Source of the DNA: Acidobacteriota bacterium | GTDB taxonomy: Bacteria > Acidobacteriota > Blastocatellia > Pyrinomonadales > Pyrinomonadaceae | Length of the DNA stretch: 64,000 bases | Direction of reading: 5' to 3' | Assembly: GCA_018269075.1 (NCBI GenBank) | Contig: JAFDVJ010000064.1 | Location: 19,565-83,564, forward strand | Part shown: positions 44,360 to 52,734 of the stretch, piece after piece | How positions within the stretch are numbered: position 1 is the first letter of the stretch | Layout: each line of letters opens with the position of its first letter | The notes under the pieces: model-generated | The model's database searches: none | What the model was told of the DNA's origin: nothing | The model's input: only the letters and a program-made list of their open reading frames with translations | Translations under genes and position numbers: made by a program

Positions 44360-44365
44360 TATAAT
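44360..44365 (+). promoter_or_regulatory. -10 element upstream of the tRNA-like array
   Basis: A perfect TATAAT ends 8 nt before the first tRNA-like acceptor stem. A matching -35 is not evident. Confidence 0.5.
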
Positions 44366-44373
44366 CTCTTTAC

Positions 44374-44445
44374 GGAAAGGACTAGTTTAACGGAAAAACG
44401 CTGATTGCTAATGAGAGTTGCCGGTTCGATTCCGGCTCCTTTCCG
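44374..44445 (+). tRNA. Degenerate tRNA-like gene (anticodon region GCT, loop too short)
   Basis: An 8-bp acceptor (GGAAAGGA with TCCTTTCC), D-arm GTTTAACGGAAAAAC and T-arm GCCGG-TTCGATT-CCGGC are intact. The anticodon arm has a G-G mismatch and only five loop bases (TGCTA) if the variable loop matches its neighbours. Read as GCT it would be serine, but it lacks the long variable arm. Probably a decayed tRNA. Confidence 0.55.
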
Positions 44446-44453
44446 CACCGTTT

Positions 44454-44526
44454 GAAAGGGATAGTTTAACGGAAAAGCGCCGCACTCCAACTGCGGAGTT
44501 AAAGGCTCGATTCCTTTTCCCTTTCG
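44454..44526 (+). tRNA. tRNA-like gene with anticodon CCA (Trp)
   Basis: A canonical cloverleaf can be drawn: acceptor AAAGGGA with TCCCTTT (an extra G-C pair extends it), T8-A9, D-stem GTTT/AAGC, anticodon stem CCGCA/TGCGG with loop CTCCAAC, variable AGTT, and T-stem AAAGG/CCTTT with loop CTCGATT. No encoded CCA. The T-loop starts with C, not T. Confidence 0.65.
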
Positions 44527-44537
44527 TCGAATTTTAC

Positions 44538-44610
44538 GGAAGAGATAGTTTAAAGGAAAAACATCGGTCTCATAAACCGAAGTTAAAGGTTCGATTCCTT
44601 TTCTCTTCCG
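44538..44610 (+). tRNA. tRNA-like gene with anticodon CAT (Met)
   Basis: Fully canonical cloverleaf: acceptor GAAGAGA/TCTCTTC with an extra outer G-C pair, D-arm GTTTAAAGGAAAAAC, anticodon stem TCGGT/ACCGA with loop CTCATAA, variable AGTT, and T-loop TTCGATT. No encoded CCA (GCACC follows). It ends 12 nt before the ATG of the next gene. Confidence 0.7.
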
Positions 44611-44622
44611 CACCGTGATCTG

Positions 44623-46002
44623 ATGACCGATTTTACCGACGACGAGCTCGAAAAATGTCTCCGCGTGCTGCGCGTCGTCGCGCGCGCGCCGGAACGGGCC
44701 GACGAGCTGACCGAGCTCAAGACGCTCGTCGCGAAGATCTACACGAAGGCCCGCCGCGAGCGCCGTCGCGACGCGCGGGCGGCGCTCGCGGGCGAGCTCG
44801 GCGAGCTCCGGGAGTCGACGGTTCTATATCAGAAAAACAAGGCGCTCGACGCCGGCGCGCCGCTGCTCGTCGCGCCGCGCGACGAGGGTTACCGCACCTC
44901 GCCGAAGCCCGCGAACTGCTACATCTGCAAGACGCCCTACACCGCCGTTCATTTTTTCTATCACCTGCTCTGCCCGTCGTGCGCCGAGTTCAATTACGCG
45001 AAACGCTTTCAAAGAACGGATTTGCGCGGTCGCCGCGCGCTCGTCACCGGCGGGCGGATGAAGATCGGTTACGAGCTCGCGCTGCGAATGCTCCGTGACG
45101 GCGCGGAAGTCTTCGTGACGACGCGCTTTCCCCGAAACGCCGCCGCGAAGTTCGCGAAAGAAAACGATTTCGGCGAGTTTCAAGACCGGCTGCGGATTTA
45201 CGGTCTCGACCTGCGCAATCTGCGCGCCGTCGAGGAATTCGCCGATAATCTCAGAGCCGAACTCGACTATCTCGACATTCTCGTCCACAACGCCGCGCAG
45301 ACCGTCAAGCGGCCGGCCGGTTTCTACGCGCATCTGATCGAGCGCGAAAAATCGGCGCCGGAGCTGCTGCCGCCCGCGCTCGAAGATCTCGTCAAAACGA
45401 AGGAATTCGCGCTCGCCGAGCAGCACGCGCAGTATCCGCAGGTCTTCGCGCCCGAAAATCTGCTGATCGCGCAAGCGGAGTTCGACGGTCACGGCCAGCC
45501 GAAGGATTTTCGGGCCGTCAACAGTTGGACGGCGCGGCTCGAAGACGTCTCGACGCTCGAGCTCGTCGAGACGCAGCTCGTCAACGCCGTCGCGCCGTTC
45601 GTCCTGACCGGAAAACTCAAGCCTCTGCTCGAACGCTCGCCGCACGAACGAAAATTCGTCGTCAACGTCTCGGCGATGGAAGGCCAGTTCGCGCGCCGGA
45701 ACAAGACCTGTTTCCACCCGCACACGAATATGGCGAAAGCCGCGCTCAATATGCTGACGCGGACCTCGGCGCAGGATTTCGCGCGGTCGGGCATCTATAT
45801 GAACAGCGTCGACACGGGCTGGATCACCGAGGAAAACCCGTATCCGAAAAAGACGCGGATTCAGGAGCGGGGTTTTATCACGCCGCTCGACGAGATCGAC
45901 GGCGCGGCCCGCGTCTACGATCCGGTCGCGCGCGGCCTCAACGAGGAGGAAACGCCGGTTTTCGGCTGTTTTCTCAAAGACTACGCGCCGTCGGAGTGGT
46001 GA
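44623..46002 (+). CDS. SDR-like protein with N-terminal zinc-ribbon extension and altered active site
   Basis: 459 residues. The first ~130 are a helical segment plus a zinc ribbon (CYICKTPY, then LCPSC). The Rossmann part starts at ALVTGGRMKIGYELALRMLR. VHNAAQ is the NAG-equivalent. In place of the catalytic YxxxK is HPHTNMAKAALNMLTRTSAQ, where the Tyr is replaced and Lys kept. MNSVDTGWITEENP follows. This SDR subgroup occurs in several phyla; its reaction is unknown. It begins 12 nt after the last tRNA-like gene. Confidence 0.78.
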   Translation: MTDFTDDELEKCLRVLRVVARAPERADELTELKTLVAKIYTKARRERRRDARAALAGELGELRESTVLYQKNKALDAGAPLLVAPRDEGYRTSPKPANCYICKTPYTAVHFFYHLLCPSCAEFNYAKRFQRTDLRGRRALVTGGRMKIGYELALRMLRDGAEVFVTTRFPRNAAAKFAKENDFGEFQDRLRIYGLDLRNLRAVEEFADNLRAELDYLDILVHNAAQTVKRPAGFYAHLIEREKSAPELLPPALEDLVKTKEFALAEQHAQYPQVFAPENLLIAQAEFDGHGQPKDFRAVNSWTARLEDVSTLELVETQLVNAVAPFVLTGKLKPLLERSPHERKFVVNVSAMEGQFARRNKTCFHPHTNMAKAALNMLTRTSAQDFARSGIYMNSVDTGWITEENPYPKKTRIQERGFITPLDEIDGAARVYDPVARGLNEEETPVFGCFLKDYAPSEW

Positions 46003-46011
46003 GGAAAGTTT

Positions 46012-46136
46012 AAAAGTGAAAAAGTCTGAAAGTGAAAAAGTTTGAAAGTGAAAAAGTGAAAAAGTTTTGTCGCCATCGTGATGCCAGCTTTTCCACTTTT
46101 CCACTTTTACCCTTTTTCACCTTTACAACTTTATCA
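46012..46136. repeat. Tandem-armed hairpin, GTGAAAAA octamer/nonamer family
   Basis: AAAGTGAAAAAGTCTGAAAG, GTGAAAAAGTTTGAAAGTG and more have their inverse in TTTTCCACTTTTCCACTTTT. It lies directly between the stop of the SDR-like gene and the start of the LRR gene. Confidence 0.85.
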
Positions 46137-46138
46137 AT

Positions 46139-47317
46139 ATGAGAGAAGTAGTTTGTCCGGTTACGCATTCGTATCATTCGTCGGAAGATGTTCTGGCCGA
46201 GCTCGCGCCGCTCGTCGAATTTCTCGAAAGCGACCGCGCCGCCGCCGAACAGACGGTTTTCCCGCGCGGCGTCGTGACGCCGGACGGGCGTCTCGATCTC
46301 TGCAAGCAGAGCATCGGCATCGAGGGCTGCGCGCGGCTGACCGAAGCGCTGAAACATAACCGGAAGATCGGCGCGATACTGTTCGGCACCGACGGGATCG
46401 GCAGCGAGGGCGCGCGGCACGTGGCCGGCCTGATCGCCGAAAACGATACGCTCGAAACCGTCTATCTCGGCTGCAACGACATCGAAAGCGACGGCGTCGC
46501 GGCGCTCGCCGGCGCGCTCGGAGAAAATCGAACCGTCCGCGGATTATGGCTCAAGCGCAACCCGATCGGCGTCGACGGCGCGAAAAGTCTGGCCGCGATG
46601 CTCCGCGTCAACCGGACGCTCGAGATTCTCGATCTCGTCAACACCGTGCCCGGCCCCGAAGGGCTCGCCGCGCTGCTCGACGTGCTGATCGGCGAAAACC
46701 GCACGCTCCGGAAGCTTTATCTGAGCGGCAACGGGCTCGACGCGGCCGATGCCGAACGATTAAAGACGCTGCTGATCGAAAACGACGCGCTCGACACGCT
46801 GATGCTGAGCGTCAACCATCTCGGCGATGCGGGCGTCCGGACGCTGGCCGCCGGGCTCGGCCATAATAAGACTCTGCGAACGCTGAGTCTCGCGAGCAAC
46901 GGGATTTCCGCGAGCGGCGCGGCGGCTCTGCTGGAAAGTCTCCCGGAAGACACGGCGCTCGAATATCTCGATCTCGGCTACGCGATCTCGACCCGCGTCC
47001 TGAACGCGCAAAACAACGCGCTCGGCGACGAGATCGCGCCGGCCGTCCGCGATTTTCTCAAACGAAACCGGACTTTGCGGCAGCTCGAAATGATCAACAC
47101 GGGATTGACCGGCGTGGGGCTCGACGCGATTTTCGAAGGCGTTCTCGAAAATCCCGTGCTCTCGCGGCTCAGGGTCAACGGCCGCCTGCCCGAACGGGTT
47201 CTGAGCCGTCTGAAAGCGAACGGCGAAAAATCGGCGGTCGTCGTCAGCCCCGGCGTGCGGGCCATCAAAAGCGTGTACCGGACGGCGCGGAAAACGGCGG
47301 ATTCGGCGGCCGTCTGA
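46139..47317 (+). CDS. Leucine-rich repeat protein (ribonuclease-inhibitor type)
   Basis: 392 residues with about nine 28-residue LRRs of the RI type (for example NRTVRGLWLKRNPIGVDGAK, NRTLRKLYLSGNGLDAADAE, NKTLRTLSLASNGISASGAA). No signal peptide or membrane segment, so cytoplasmic. RI-type LRRs form horseshoes that bind proteins; in bacteria they are scattered and often eukaryote-like. The partner is unknown. The start is 3 nt past a repeat hairpin. Confidence 0.88.
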   Translation: MREVVCPVTHSYHSSEDVLAELAPLVEFLESDRAAAEQTVFPRGVVTPDGRLDLCKQSIGIEGCARLTEALKHNRKIGAILFGTDGIGSEGARHVAGLIAENDTLETVYLGCNDIESDGVAALAGALGENRTVRGLWLKRNPIGVDGAKSLAAMLRVNRTLEILDLVNTVPGPEGLAALLDVLIGENRTLRKLYLSGNGLDAADAERLKTLLIENDALDTLMLSVNHLGDAGVRTLAAGLGHNKTLRTLSLASNGISASGAAALLESLPEDTALEYLDLGYAISTRVLNAQNNALGDEIAPAVRDFLKRNRTLRQLEMINTGLTGVGLDAIFEGVLENPVLSRLRVNGRLPERVLSRLKANGEKSAVVVSPGVRAIKSVYRTARKTADSAAV

Positions 47318-47394
47318 TCGGTCGCGCCGCCGAGCGGGCGCAGGCCGTCGCGGCCGGCGGCGCGAAATATCAATCATCGAGGGGGAAGTGAATT

Positions 47395-47709
47395 ATGAAA
47401 AACAAAACGATCACGCGGATCTGGCACGGGCGCGTGCGGGCGGCGGACGCCGACGCGTATCTCGAATACGTCGCGGCGACCGGCGTCGCCGATTATCAGA
47501 ACACCGCCGGCAATCTCGGCGTCGAGATTCTGCGGCGCGTCGACGGCGACGTCTGTCATTTCTGGACGGTCACGAAATGGACGGACGTCGCGAGCATCAG
47601 GAAATTCGCCGGCGAGGATTACGAAAAGGCGCGCTATTACGACGAGGACGCGAAATACCTGCTCGAATTCGAGCCGTCGGTGATCCATTGCGAAACGTTC
47701 GAGTTTTAG
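47395..47709 (+). CDS. Antibiotic biosynthesis monooxygenase (ABM)-like small protein
   Basis: 104 residues with the ABM dimeric alpha/beta-barrel pattern: ITRIWHGRVRAADADAYLEY, and then a strand VCHFWTVTKWTDVASIRKFA. ABM proteins bind small hydrophobic compounds or haem, and many catalyse oxygenation without a cofactor. No catalytic residue can be assigned. GAGGGGG lies 9 nt before the ATG. Confidence 0.7.
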   Translation: MKNKTITRIWHGRVRAADADAYLEYVAATGVADYQNTAGNLGVEILRRVDGDVCHFWTVTKWTDVASIRKFAGEDYEKARYYDEDAKYLLEFEPSVIHCETFEF

Positions 47710-47826
47710 CGGGCGCGGCCGGCTTTTTCGATTTATTGCCGGACCGCCGCCGCGAAAATATCGTTCGGCGCTTTGAAGAATCTTCGACGGTTATTTATAA
47801 TCCGGCCAAACGGGTAAACTCCATCG

Positions 47827-48507
47827 ATGAGCGAAAACAAAAATTACGAATTGCAGCTTGAACGGATCGTTTTTTTCTCGGACGCGGTTTTTGCGATCGC
47901 GATCACCCTGCTGATCATCGAGATCAAAGTCCCGCACCTCGAAGGCGAAAGACGCGGCGTCGAATTTCTGCAGGCGGTGCTCGACCTGCTGCCGAAATTC
48001 ATCGGCTATTTTCTGAGCTTTTTCGTGATCGGCGCTTACTGGAGCGGGCATCACCGCATCTACGGCTATATCGAACGCTGGGACTACACGCTCGTTCGCC
48101 GCAACATCGTCTTTTTATCGGCGATCGCCTTTATCCCGTTCGCGACCGCGTTTCTCAGCGATTATTTCACCCAGTTCGTTCCGCTCGCGCTTTATTCGCT
48201 GACGCTGACCGCGGCCGGGCTGCTCGAATTATATCAATGGCGCTATGCGGTCAATAACTCGCTGACGTCCGTCGCCGCCGATTCGGCGATCGCCGGACAG
48301 CTCGGATGGCGGGCGCTCGCCGTGCCGCTCGCGAGCGTCGTCGTGATTCTCGTCTGGCTGGCCGCGCCGCGTTTCGCGACCGTCGGTTTCGCGCTGATCC
48401 CGGTGCTGCAGAGAATCATCGACCGCAGATATCGGGCGGCGGCGGCCGCCGAAACCGAAGATCGGCGTCCGGAACCGGCGAGCGAAAATTCTTCCGACAT
48501 CTTTTAA
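47827..48507 (+). CDS. TMEM175/DUF1211 family potassium channel-like protein
   Basis: 226 residues with six hydrophobic segments. The hallmark RIVFFSDAVFAIAITLLIIE (residues 13-32; family RxxxFSDxVFAIAITLL) is the pore-lining first helix. Bacterial TMEM175 proteins form tetrameric K+ leak channels. A charged C-terminal tail extends into the cytoplasm. Confidence 0.92.
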   Translation: MSENKNYELQLERIVFFSDAVFAIAITLLIIEIKVPHLEGERRGVEFLQAVLDLLPKFIGYFLSFFVIGAYWSGHHRIYGYIERWDYTLVRRNIVFLSAIAFIPFATAFLSDYFTQFVPLALYSLTLTAAGLLELYQWRYAVNNSLTSVAADSAIAGQLGWRALAVPLASVVVILVWLAAPRFATVGFALIPVLQRIIDRRYRAAAAAETEDRRPEPASENSSDIF

Positions 48508-48543
48508 ATCGCGCGCAACGGTTTTATAATCACGAAAGGTTTT

Positions 48544-49005
48544 ATGAAACAGTTCGCCGTCCTGCTCATCGTCGTCGTTTACGGTCTTTTTCTCGCGGCC
48601 TGCACTTACGTCGCCCGCTTCGGCGTCGCCAACCGTTCGGGCGAGCCGCTCGAAGTCGAATACGTCATCGCGCCGAACGCCGCCGCGCCCGACGACCCGG
48701 CGGTCGCGCCGTTCAAGATCAATCTCGTCGATTTCGATTCGTGGAACGGCCAGACCAACTGGCGCCGGATGCTGCCCGACGAATACGTTTACGACAAGGA
48801 ATCGCGCCGTTTTCTGATCAGGCTGCAGCCGGACGAAGCCGTCCAGATCGTCGAGGAACCGGCGAGCGGCGAAGACCGTTACCCGAATTTCAAAATCGCC
48901 TCGCTCCGCATCCGCGGCGTCCACGGCGCGATCGAATACGCGGGCGCGGATTTTTACCGCCAGTTCGATAAATCCGGCTTCAACTATTTCGTCGGCTATC
49001 GCTGA
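48544..49005 (+). CDS. Small lipoprotein, unknown
   Basis: 153 residues. The signal MKQFAVLLIVVVYGLFLAAC ends in a lipobox (LAAC), so Cys20 is likely lipidated. The mature part is a single beta-rich domain (VANRSGEPLEVEYVIAPNAA, RRFLIRLQPDEAVQIVEEP). No known family. It follows the TMEM175 gene by 36 nt and may be co-transcribed. Confidence 0.78.
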   Translation: MKQFAVLLIVVVYGLFLAACTYVARFGVANRSGEPLEVEYVIAPNAAAPDDPAVAPFKINLVDFDSWNGQTNWRRMLPDEYVYDKESRRFLIRLQPDEAVQIVEEPASGEDRYPNFKIASLRIRGVHGAIEYAGADFYRQFDKSGFNYFVGYR

Positions 49006-49111
49006 CCGGCGGCGTTTTCGCCGAATTCTCGCCGCGCGAGGGCCGAAATGCGGTCGCCGGCGTGATTAATTCATCGAACCGCCGTCATTACGAACGGCCC
49101 GGATTCGATCT

Positions 49112-49210
49112 CGGGCTCAGCCCGCGGAGCGGGTGACATCGTGGAGCCCGCCGCGACGGCTGCGGGAACGAATCGCGATCGATCGCCGAGCTGTCGTAGA
49201 CAGCGACAGA
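49112..49210. repeat. REP cassette upstream of the RAYT
   Basis: GGAG followed by the imperfect palindrome CCCGCCGCGACGGCTGCGGG and the small palindrome CTGTCGTAGACAG, ending 8 nt before the RAYT start. The first part recurs in the downstream cassette with the classic GTAG tetranucleotide. Confidence 0.85.
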
Positions 49211-49218
49211 TAAAATCG

Positions 49219-49665
49219 ATGCCGCATACATACACCAATTTTCTGTATCATCTCGTGTTTTCGACCAAAGAGCGGTATCCGTTTATTTCGAAAGATTCGA
49301 AACCGGAGCTGTACGATTATATGGGCGGCACGATTCGCGGTCTCGGCGGCGTTTGTCTGGAGATCGGCGGCGTCGAAGACCACGTCCATTTGCTCGTCAA
49401 GCTCAAACCGACGCTCGGCGTCCCGAAGTTTTTGCAGGAATTAAAGCCGGCCGCGACGAATTGGGCGAAACGCCGGCTCGATCCGAAATTCGAATGGCAG
49501 AACGGTTACGGCGGATTCACGGTCGGCGAATCGCAGGTCGCCGGGGTCCGGCGCTACATACGGAATCAGGAAGAGCATCACCGGAAAGTCGGTTTCGAAG
49601 AAGAATTCAGGAGTTTGCTGCAGCAGGCGGGCATCGAATTCGACGAGAAATATTTGTGGAAATAG
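49219..49665 (+). CDS. REP-associated tyrosine transposase (RAYT, IS200/Y1 type)
   Basis: A 148-residue HUH-type transposase. The metal-binding HUH is HVHLL at residues 55-59, and the nucleophile is Tyr113 in RRYIRNQEEHH. The length and pattern fit IS200-like TnpA/RAYT. I start at ATG 49219 (MPHTYTNFLYHLVF); the longer frame translates a REP. REP palindromes flank both sides. RAYTs cut single-stranded REPs at the GTAG/GGAG tetranucleotide and are thought to spread them. Confidence 0.92.
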   Translation: MPHTYTNFLYHLVFSTKERYPFISKDSKPELYDYMGGTIRGLGGVCLEIGGVEDHVHLLVKLKPTLGVPKFLQELKPAATNWAKRRLDPKFEWQNGYGGFTVGESQVAGVRRYIRNQEEHHRKVGFEEEFRSLLQQAGIEFDEKYLWK

Positions 49666-49705
49666 CGGCGAAGTTCGTACAATGAGCGACGGCGGATAAT
49701 GCCGC

Positions 49706-50096
49706 GCGTATTCTGTCGCCCGTTCCCGGGCTCAGATCATAATTGCGAGCGGACCACGGGCTCGCGCCCGTGGCTACACGCTGTCACCCGCTCCGCGGGC
49801 TGAAGAGCCTGTTTAAATTTTCAGTCGCAGGCCGCGGAACCGGCTGAAAGAAAGTCGCCGAAGGCAATGCGCCGGGTCGATCGACAATCGGTTTTCAGCC
49901 ATCGGAGATGGCGGCATCGTGTAGCCCGCAGCGACGGCTGCGGGAACGAATCGCGATCAGTCGTCGAGCTGTCGTAGACAGCGATAGAAACGAACGCGGT
50001 GCGTATTCTGTCGCCCGTTCCCGGGCTCAGATCATAATTGCGATCGGACCACGGGCTTGCGCCCGTGGCTACACGATGTCACCCGCTCCGCGGGCT
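49706..50096. repeat. REP cassette between RAYT and dapD
   Basis: Two copies of a 96-bp unit (49706-49801 and 50001-50096, 93 matches) frame a middle module. Each unit contains three palindromes: GCCCGTTCCCGGGC, CCACGGGCTCGCGCCCGTGG and CCCGCTCCGCGGG. The middle has a GTTTAAATTTTCAGTCGCAGG segment also found at 56752, then GCCATCGGAGATGGC and GTAGCCCGCAGCGACGGCTG. The cassette ends 20 nt before the dapD ATG. Confidence 0.88.
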
Positions 50097-50116
50097 TAAA
50101 ACGAATTGTATTGTTT

Positions 50117-50947
50117 ATGAATCTACAGGAAAAAATCACCGGACTTTTAACGAAAAACGAATTCGACGCCGACGATCGCGCCGTCTTCGAGGAATTCAAG
50201 GGCGCGCTCCGGCGGGGCGAGATTCGGGCGGCCGAGCGCGACGCGTCGGGCGCGTGGCGGACCAACGCGTGGGTCAAGCAGGGCATTCTGCTCGGCTTTA
50301 AGATGGGCAGGATGGTCGAGATGTCGCAGCCGACCGAGACGTTTCGCTTTTTCGACAAGGAAACTTACCCGCTCCGGCCGGTCACGCTCGACGACCGGAT
50401 CCGGATCGTCCCCGGCGGCTCGACGATCCGCGACGGCTCGTTCGTCGCCGCGAACGTCGTCCTGATGCCGCCGTGCTACGTCAACGTCGGGGCCTACGTC
50501 GACGAGGGGACGATGATCGACAGCCACGCGCTCGTCGGCTCGTGCGCGCAGATCGGCAAACGCGTCCATATCTCGGCCGCCGCGCAGATCGGCGGCGTCC
50601 TCGAACCGGTCAACGCGAACCCGGTCGTGATCGAAGACGACTGTCTCGTCGGCGGCAACACCGGCGTTTACGAGGGCGTCATCGTCCGCGAACGGTGCGT
50701 GCTCGCGTCGGGCGTGATCCTGACGCGCTCGACGCCGGTCTTCGACCTCGCGAACGGCGCGATCCTCAAATCGACGCCCGACGCGCCGCTCGAAATCCCG
50801 GCCGGCGCGGTCGTCGTTCAGGGCTCGCGCGCCGTCACGAGCGGCTTCGGCAAGGAGCACGGCCTCTCGCTCTACGCGCCGATGATCGTCAAATACCGCG
50901 ACGCGCGGACCGACGCCGCGACGCGGCTCGAAGACTATCTGCGGTAG
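50117..50947 (+). CDS. dapD: 2,3,4,5-tetrahydropyridine-2,6-dicarboxylate N-succinyltransferase
   Basis: 276 residues. An N-terminal helical domain and a left-handed beta-helix of hexapeptide repeats ([40 protein letters not shown]) match DapD, with the conserved [20 protein letters not shown] loop. It succinylates tetrahydrodipicolinate in the succinylase branch, which the dapE-like gene would complete. The leader sequence is REP DNA. A repeat hairpin follows directly. Confidence 0.94.
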   Translation: MNLQEKITGLLTKNEFDADDRAVFEEFKGALRRGEIRAAERDASGAWRTNAWVKQGILLGFKMGRMVEMSQPTETFRFFDKETYPLRPVTLDDRIRIVPGGSTIRDGSFVAANVVLMPPCYVNVGAYVDEGTMIDSHALVGSCAQIGKRVHISAAAQIGGVLEPVNANPVVIEDDCLVGGNTGVYEGVIVRERCVLASGVILTRSTPVFDLANGAILKSTPDAPLEIPAGAVVVQGSRAVTSGFGKEHGLSLYAPMIVKYRDARTDAATRLEDYLR

Positions 50948-50950
50948 GAA

Positions 50951-51135
50951 CGGCGGAGCGGCGGGGTTTTAACGCAAAGTCGCAGCGGCGCGGAGGCGCA
51001 AAGAGGATTTAACATCGGGTTTTCGGTTACGGAGACTTCGGTTTTTTATCGGCCGGCTGGAAAACGGGAAAAAAAACCGAAAAATCTTCGCGCCTCCGCG
51101 CCGCTGCGCCTTCGCGTTAAAACCGAACCGCGCCG
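50951..51135. repeat. Tandem-armed hairpin, octamer GGCGCAAAG family
   Basis: TTTTAACGCAAAGTCGCAGC and the inverse GCTGCGCCTTCGCGTTAAAA, with a ~60-nt loop, immediately after dapD. Copy of the family also at 27659, 51228 and 62915. Confidence 0.88.
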
Positions 51136-51227
51136 TTTTCAAACCCGCCGGCGTCGAAATTCGTTGATCCAAATGCTTTTAGGCGTTGCGTTAACCGGGC
51201 GATTGCCTTTACTATAACCTCAATATC

Positions 51228-51410
51228 GGAGCGGCGGATTTATTAACGCAATGACGCAACGGCGCAGAGGCGCAAGGATTTTATTGACCGCTTTCCGGTC
51301 GCGAGAGATTTTCCCGGCCGGCGATCGATACTCAGCAGCAGAATATTATATAAAAAAAAACTTTGCGCCTCCGCGCCTTCGCGTCTTCGCGTTAACAAAT
51401 CCGCCGCTCC
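51228..51410. repeat. Tandem-armed hairpin, GCGCAAAG family, with GGAGCGGCGGATTT ends
   Basis: GGAGCGGCGGATTT at the left end is matched by AAATCCGCCGCTCC at the right, outside the tandem arms. It thus looks like a small inserted unit with defined ends. It finishes 23 nt before the lipid kinase start. Confidence 0.85.
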
Positions 51411-51432
51411 AAAGCAGAAATTCCGAGTAAAA

Positions 51433-52341
51433 ATGTCGATACCGATCGAAGTCATCGTCAACGCCGGTTCGGGCAGCGTCGCCGGCGCGGAGACGAAACG
51501 CGTGCTGGAGGAGCTGTTCGCGAAAAACGGCGTCGCGGCCGTCGTTCACGTCGCGCACGACGCGCTCGAACTGATCGGGTTTTCGCGGCGCGCGTCGCGG
51601 AGCGTCACCGAAACGCTCGTCGCGGCCGGCGGCGACGGGACGATCGGCGCCGTCGCGGGCGAAGTTTTCAAGACCGGCAAGGTCTTGGGCGTGATCCCGC
51701 TCGGGACGCTCAATAATTTTTCGAAGGATCTCGGCATCCCGCAGAATCTCGAGGACGCGGTCCGCGTGATCGCCGAAAACCATATTCGGAAGATCGACGC
51801 GGCCGAGGTCAACGGCCGGATCTTTATCAATAATTCGAGCATCGGCCTCTATCCGCAGCTCGTCCGCCGGCGGGAAAAGCGCCAGCGGCTCGGGTACGGC
51901 AAATGGCGCGCGGCGTTCTGGGCGGCGCTCCGCGTGCTGAATATCTCGCCGTTTTTCGCGGCGCGGCTCGAAACCGGCGACGAGCGCCGGATCGTCCGGA
52001 CGCCGTTCGTCTTCGTCGGCAACAACGCCTACGAGATGGAGTTATTCAGGGTCGGCCGCCGCGCGCGGCTCGACGACGGCCGGCTGAGCGTTTATTTTCT
52101 CCATCGGAGCAGCCGCCGCGGCCTGCTCGCGCTCGCCCTGCGCGCGCTCTTCGGCCGCCTCCGGCAGACGAAGGATTTCGAGGAAATGGAAACGGCGGAG
52201 ATCACGATCGAAACGCGTAAAGACCGCCTGCTCGTCGCCTTCGACGGCGAGGTCGAAAAGCTCGACACGCCGCTCGTCTATAAAATCCACCCGCAATCCC
52301 TGCGCGTGATCGCGCCGCGCCCGGGCGAAACCGAAAATTAA
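51433..52341 (+). CDS. Diacylglycerol/lipid kinase family protein (YegS/DagK-like)
   Basis: 302 residues. The catalytic GGDGT motif (AAGGDGTIG, residues 65-73) and NNFSKDLGIP plus VNGRIFINNSSIGLYPQL (the second conserved block) define the DAGK_cat fold. The C-terminal beta-sandwich ends with the FDGEVEKLDTPLVYKI pattern. It phosphorylates a lipid such as diacylglycerol, sphingosine-like base or undecaprenol; the substrate is unknown. Preceded by two hairpins. Confidence 0.9.
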   Translation: MSIPIEVIVNAGSGSVAGAETKRVLEELFAKNGVAAVVHVAHDALELIGFSRRASRSVTETLVAAGGDGTIGAVAGEVFKTGKVLGVIPLGTLNNFSKDLGIPQNLEDAVRVIAENHIRKIDAAEVNGRIFINNSSIGLYPQLVRRREKRQRLGYGKWRAAFWAALRVLNISPFFAARLETGDERRIVRTPFVFVGNNAYEMELFRVGRRARLDDGRLSVYFLHRSSRRGLLALALRALFGRLRQTKDFEEMETAEITIETRKDRLLVAFDGEVEKLDTPLVYKIHPQSLRVIAPRPGETEN

Positions 52342-52463
52342 TAATCAAAGCCGTTGACGAAACAATTCGGAAAAGACCGGAGCTTATCGAATAAAGAACC
52401 GGACGATTCGCTTCCGCCGGGTTCGAAGATTATCGACGATCCGACGAAAACCTTTCGGAATAG

Positions 52464-52541
52464 ATGAAAGATGAAAGATGATAGATGATAGACGGAAAGC
52501 CGAATTATCTATCATCTGCCATCTATCATCTTTCATCTATT
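52464..52541. repeat. Tandem-armed hairpin, heptamer GATGAAA
   Basis: GATGAAAGATGAAAGATGAT and its inverse (ATCTATCATCTTTCATCT) surround a 15-nt loop. First of four repeat structures filling 52342-53183. Confidence 0.88.
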
Positions 52542-52577
52542 CCGATAGGTTTTCCGGTAGATTTGTCATCCCCTGAA

Positions 52578-52640
52578 AAAAATCGAGAATCGAAATCGCG
52601 GTCACGCGTTCTCGATTCTCGATTCTCGATCGGCAATTAT
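52578..52640. repeat. Tandem-armed hairpin, octamer TCGAGAA
   Basis: ATCGAGAATCGAAATCG is followed by the inverse TTCTCGATTCTCGATTCTCG. Second repeat structure of this 840-nt gap. Confidence 0.75.
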
Positions 52641-52734
52641 TTGCAGGGGTTTTCTTCATCCCGCTTTTTCGACGATCGATCGCCGCTCGCGGATCGATGA
52701 TCCGCGATGTCGATATTGAATTCCGCGGATGGAG

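Noticed and set aside
44359..44613. Minus-strand frame containing GIEPLT/GIEPAT repeats
   Set aside because: This peptide is the usual antisense translation of tRNA T-arms; it supports the tRNA-like calls instead.
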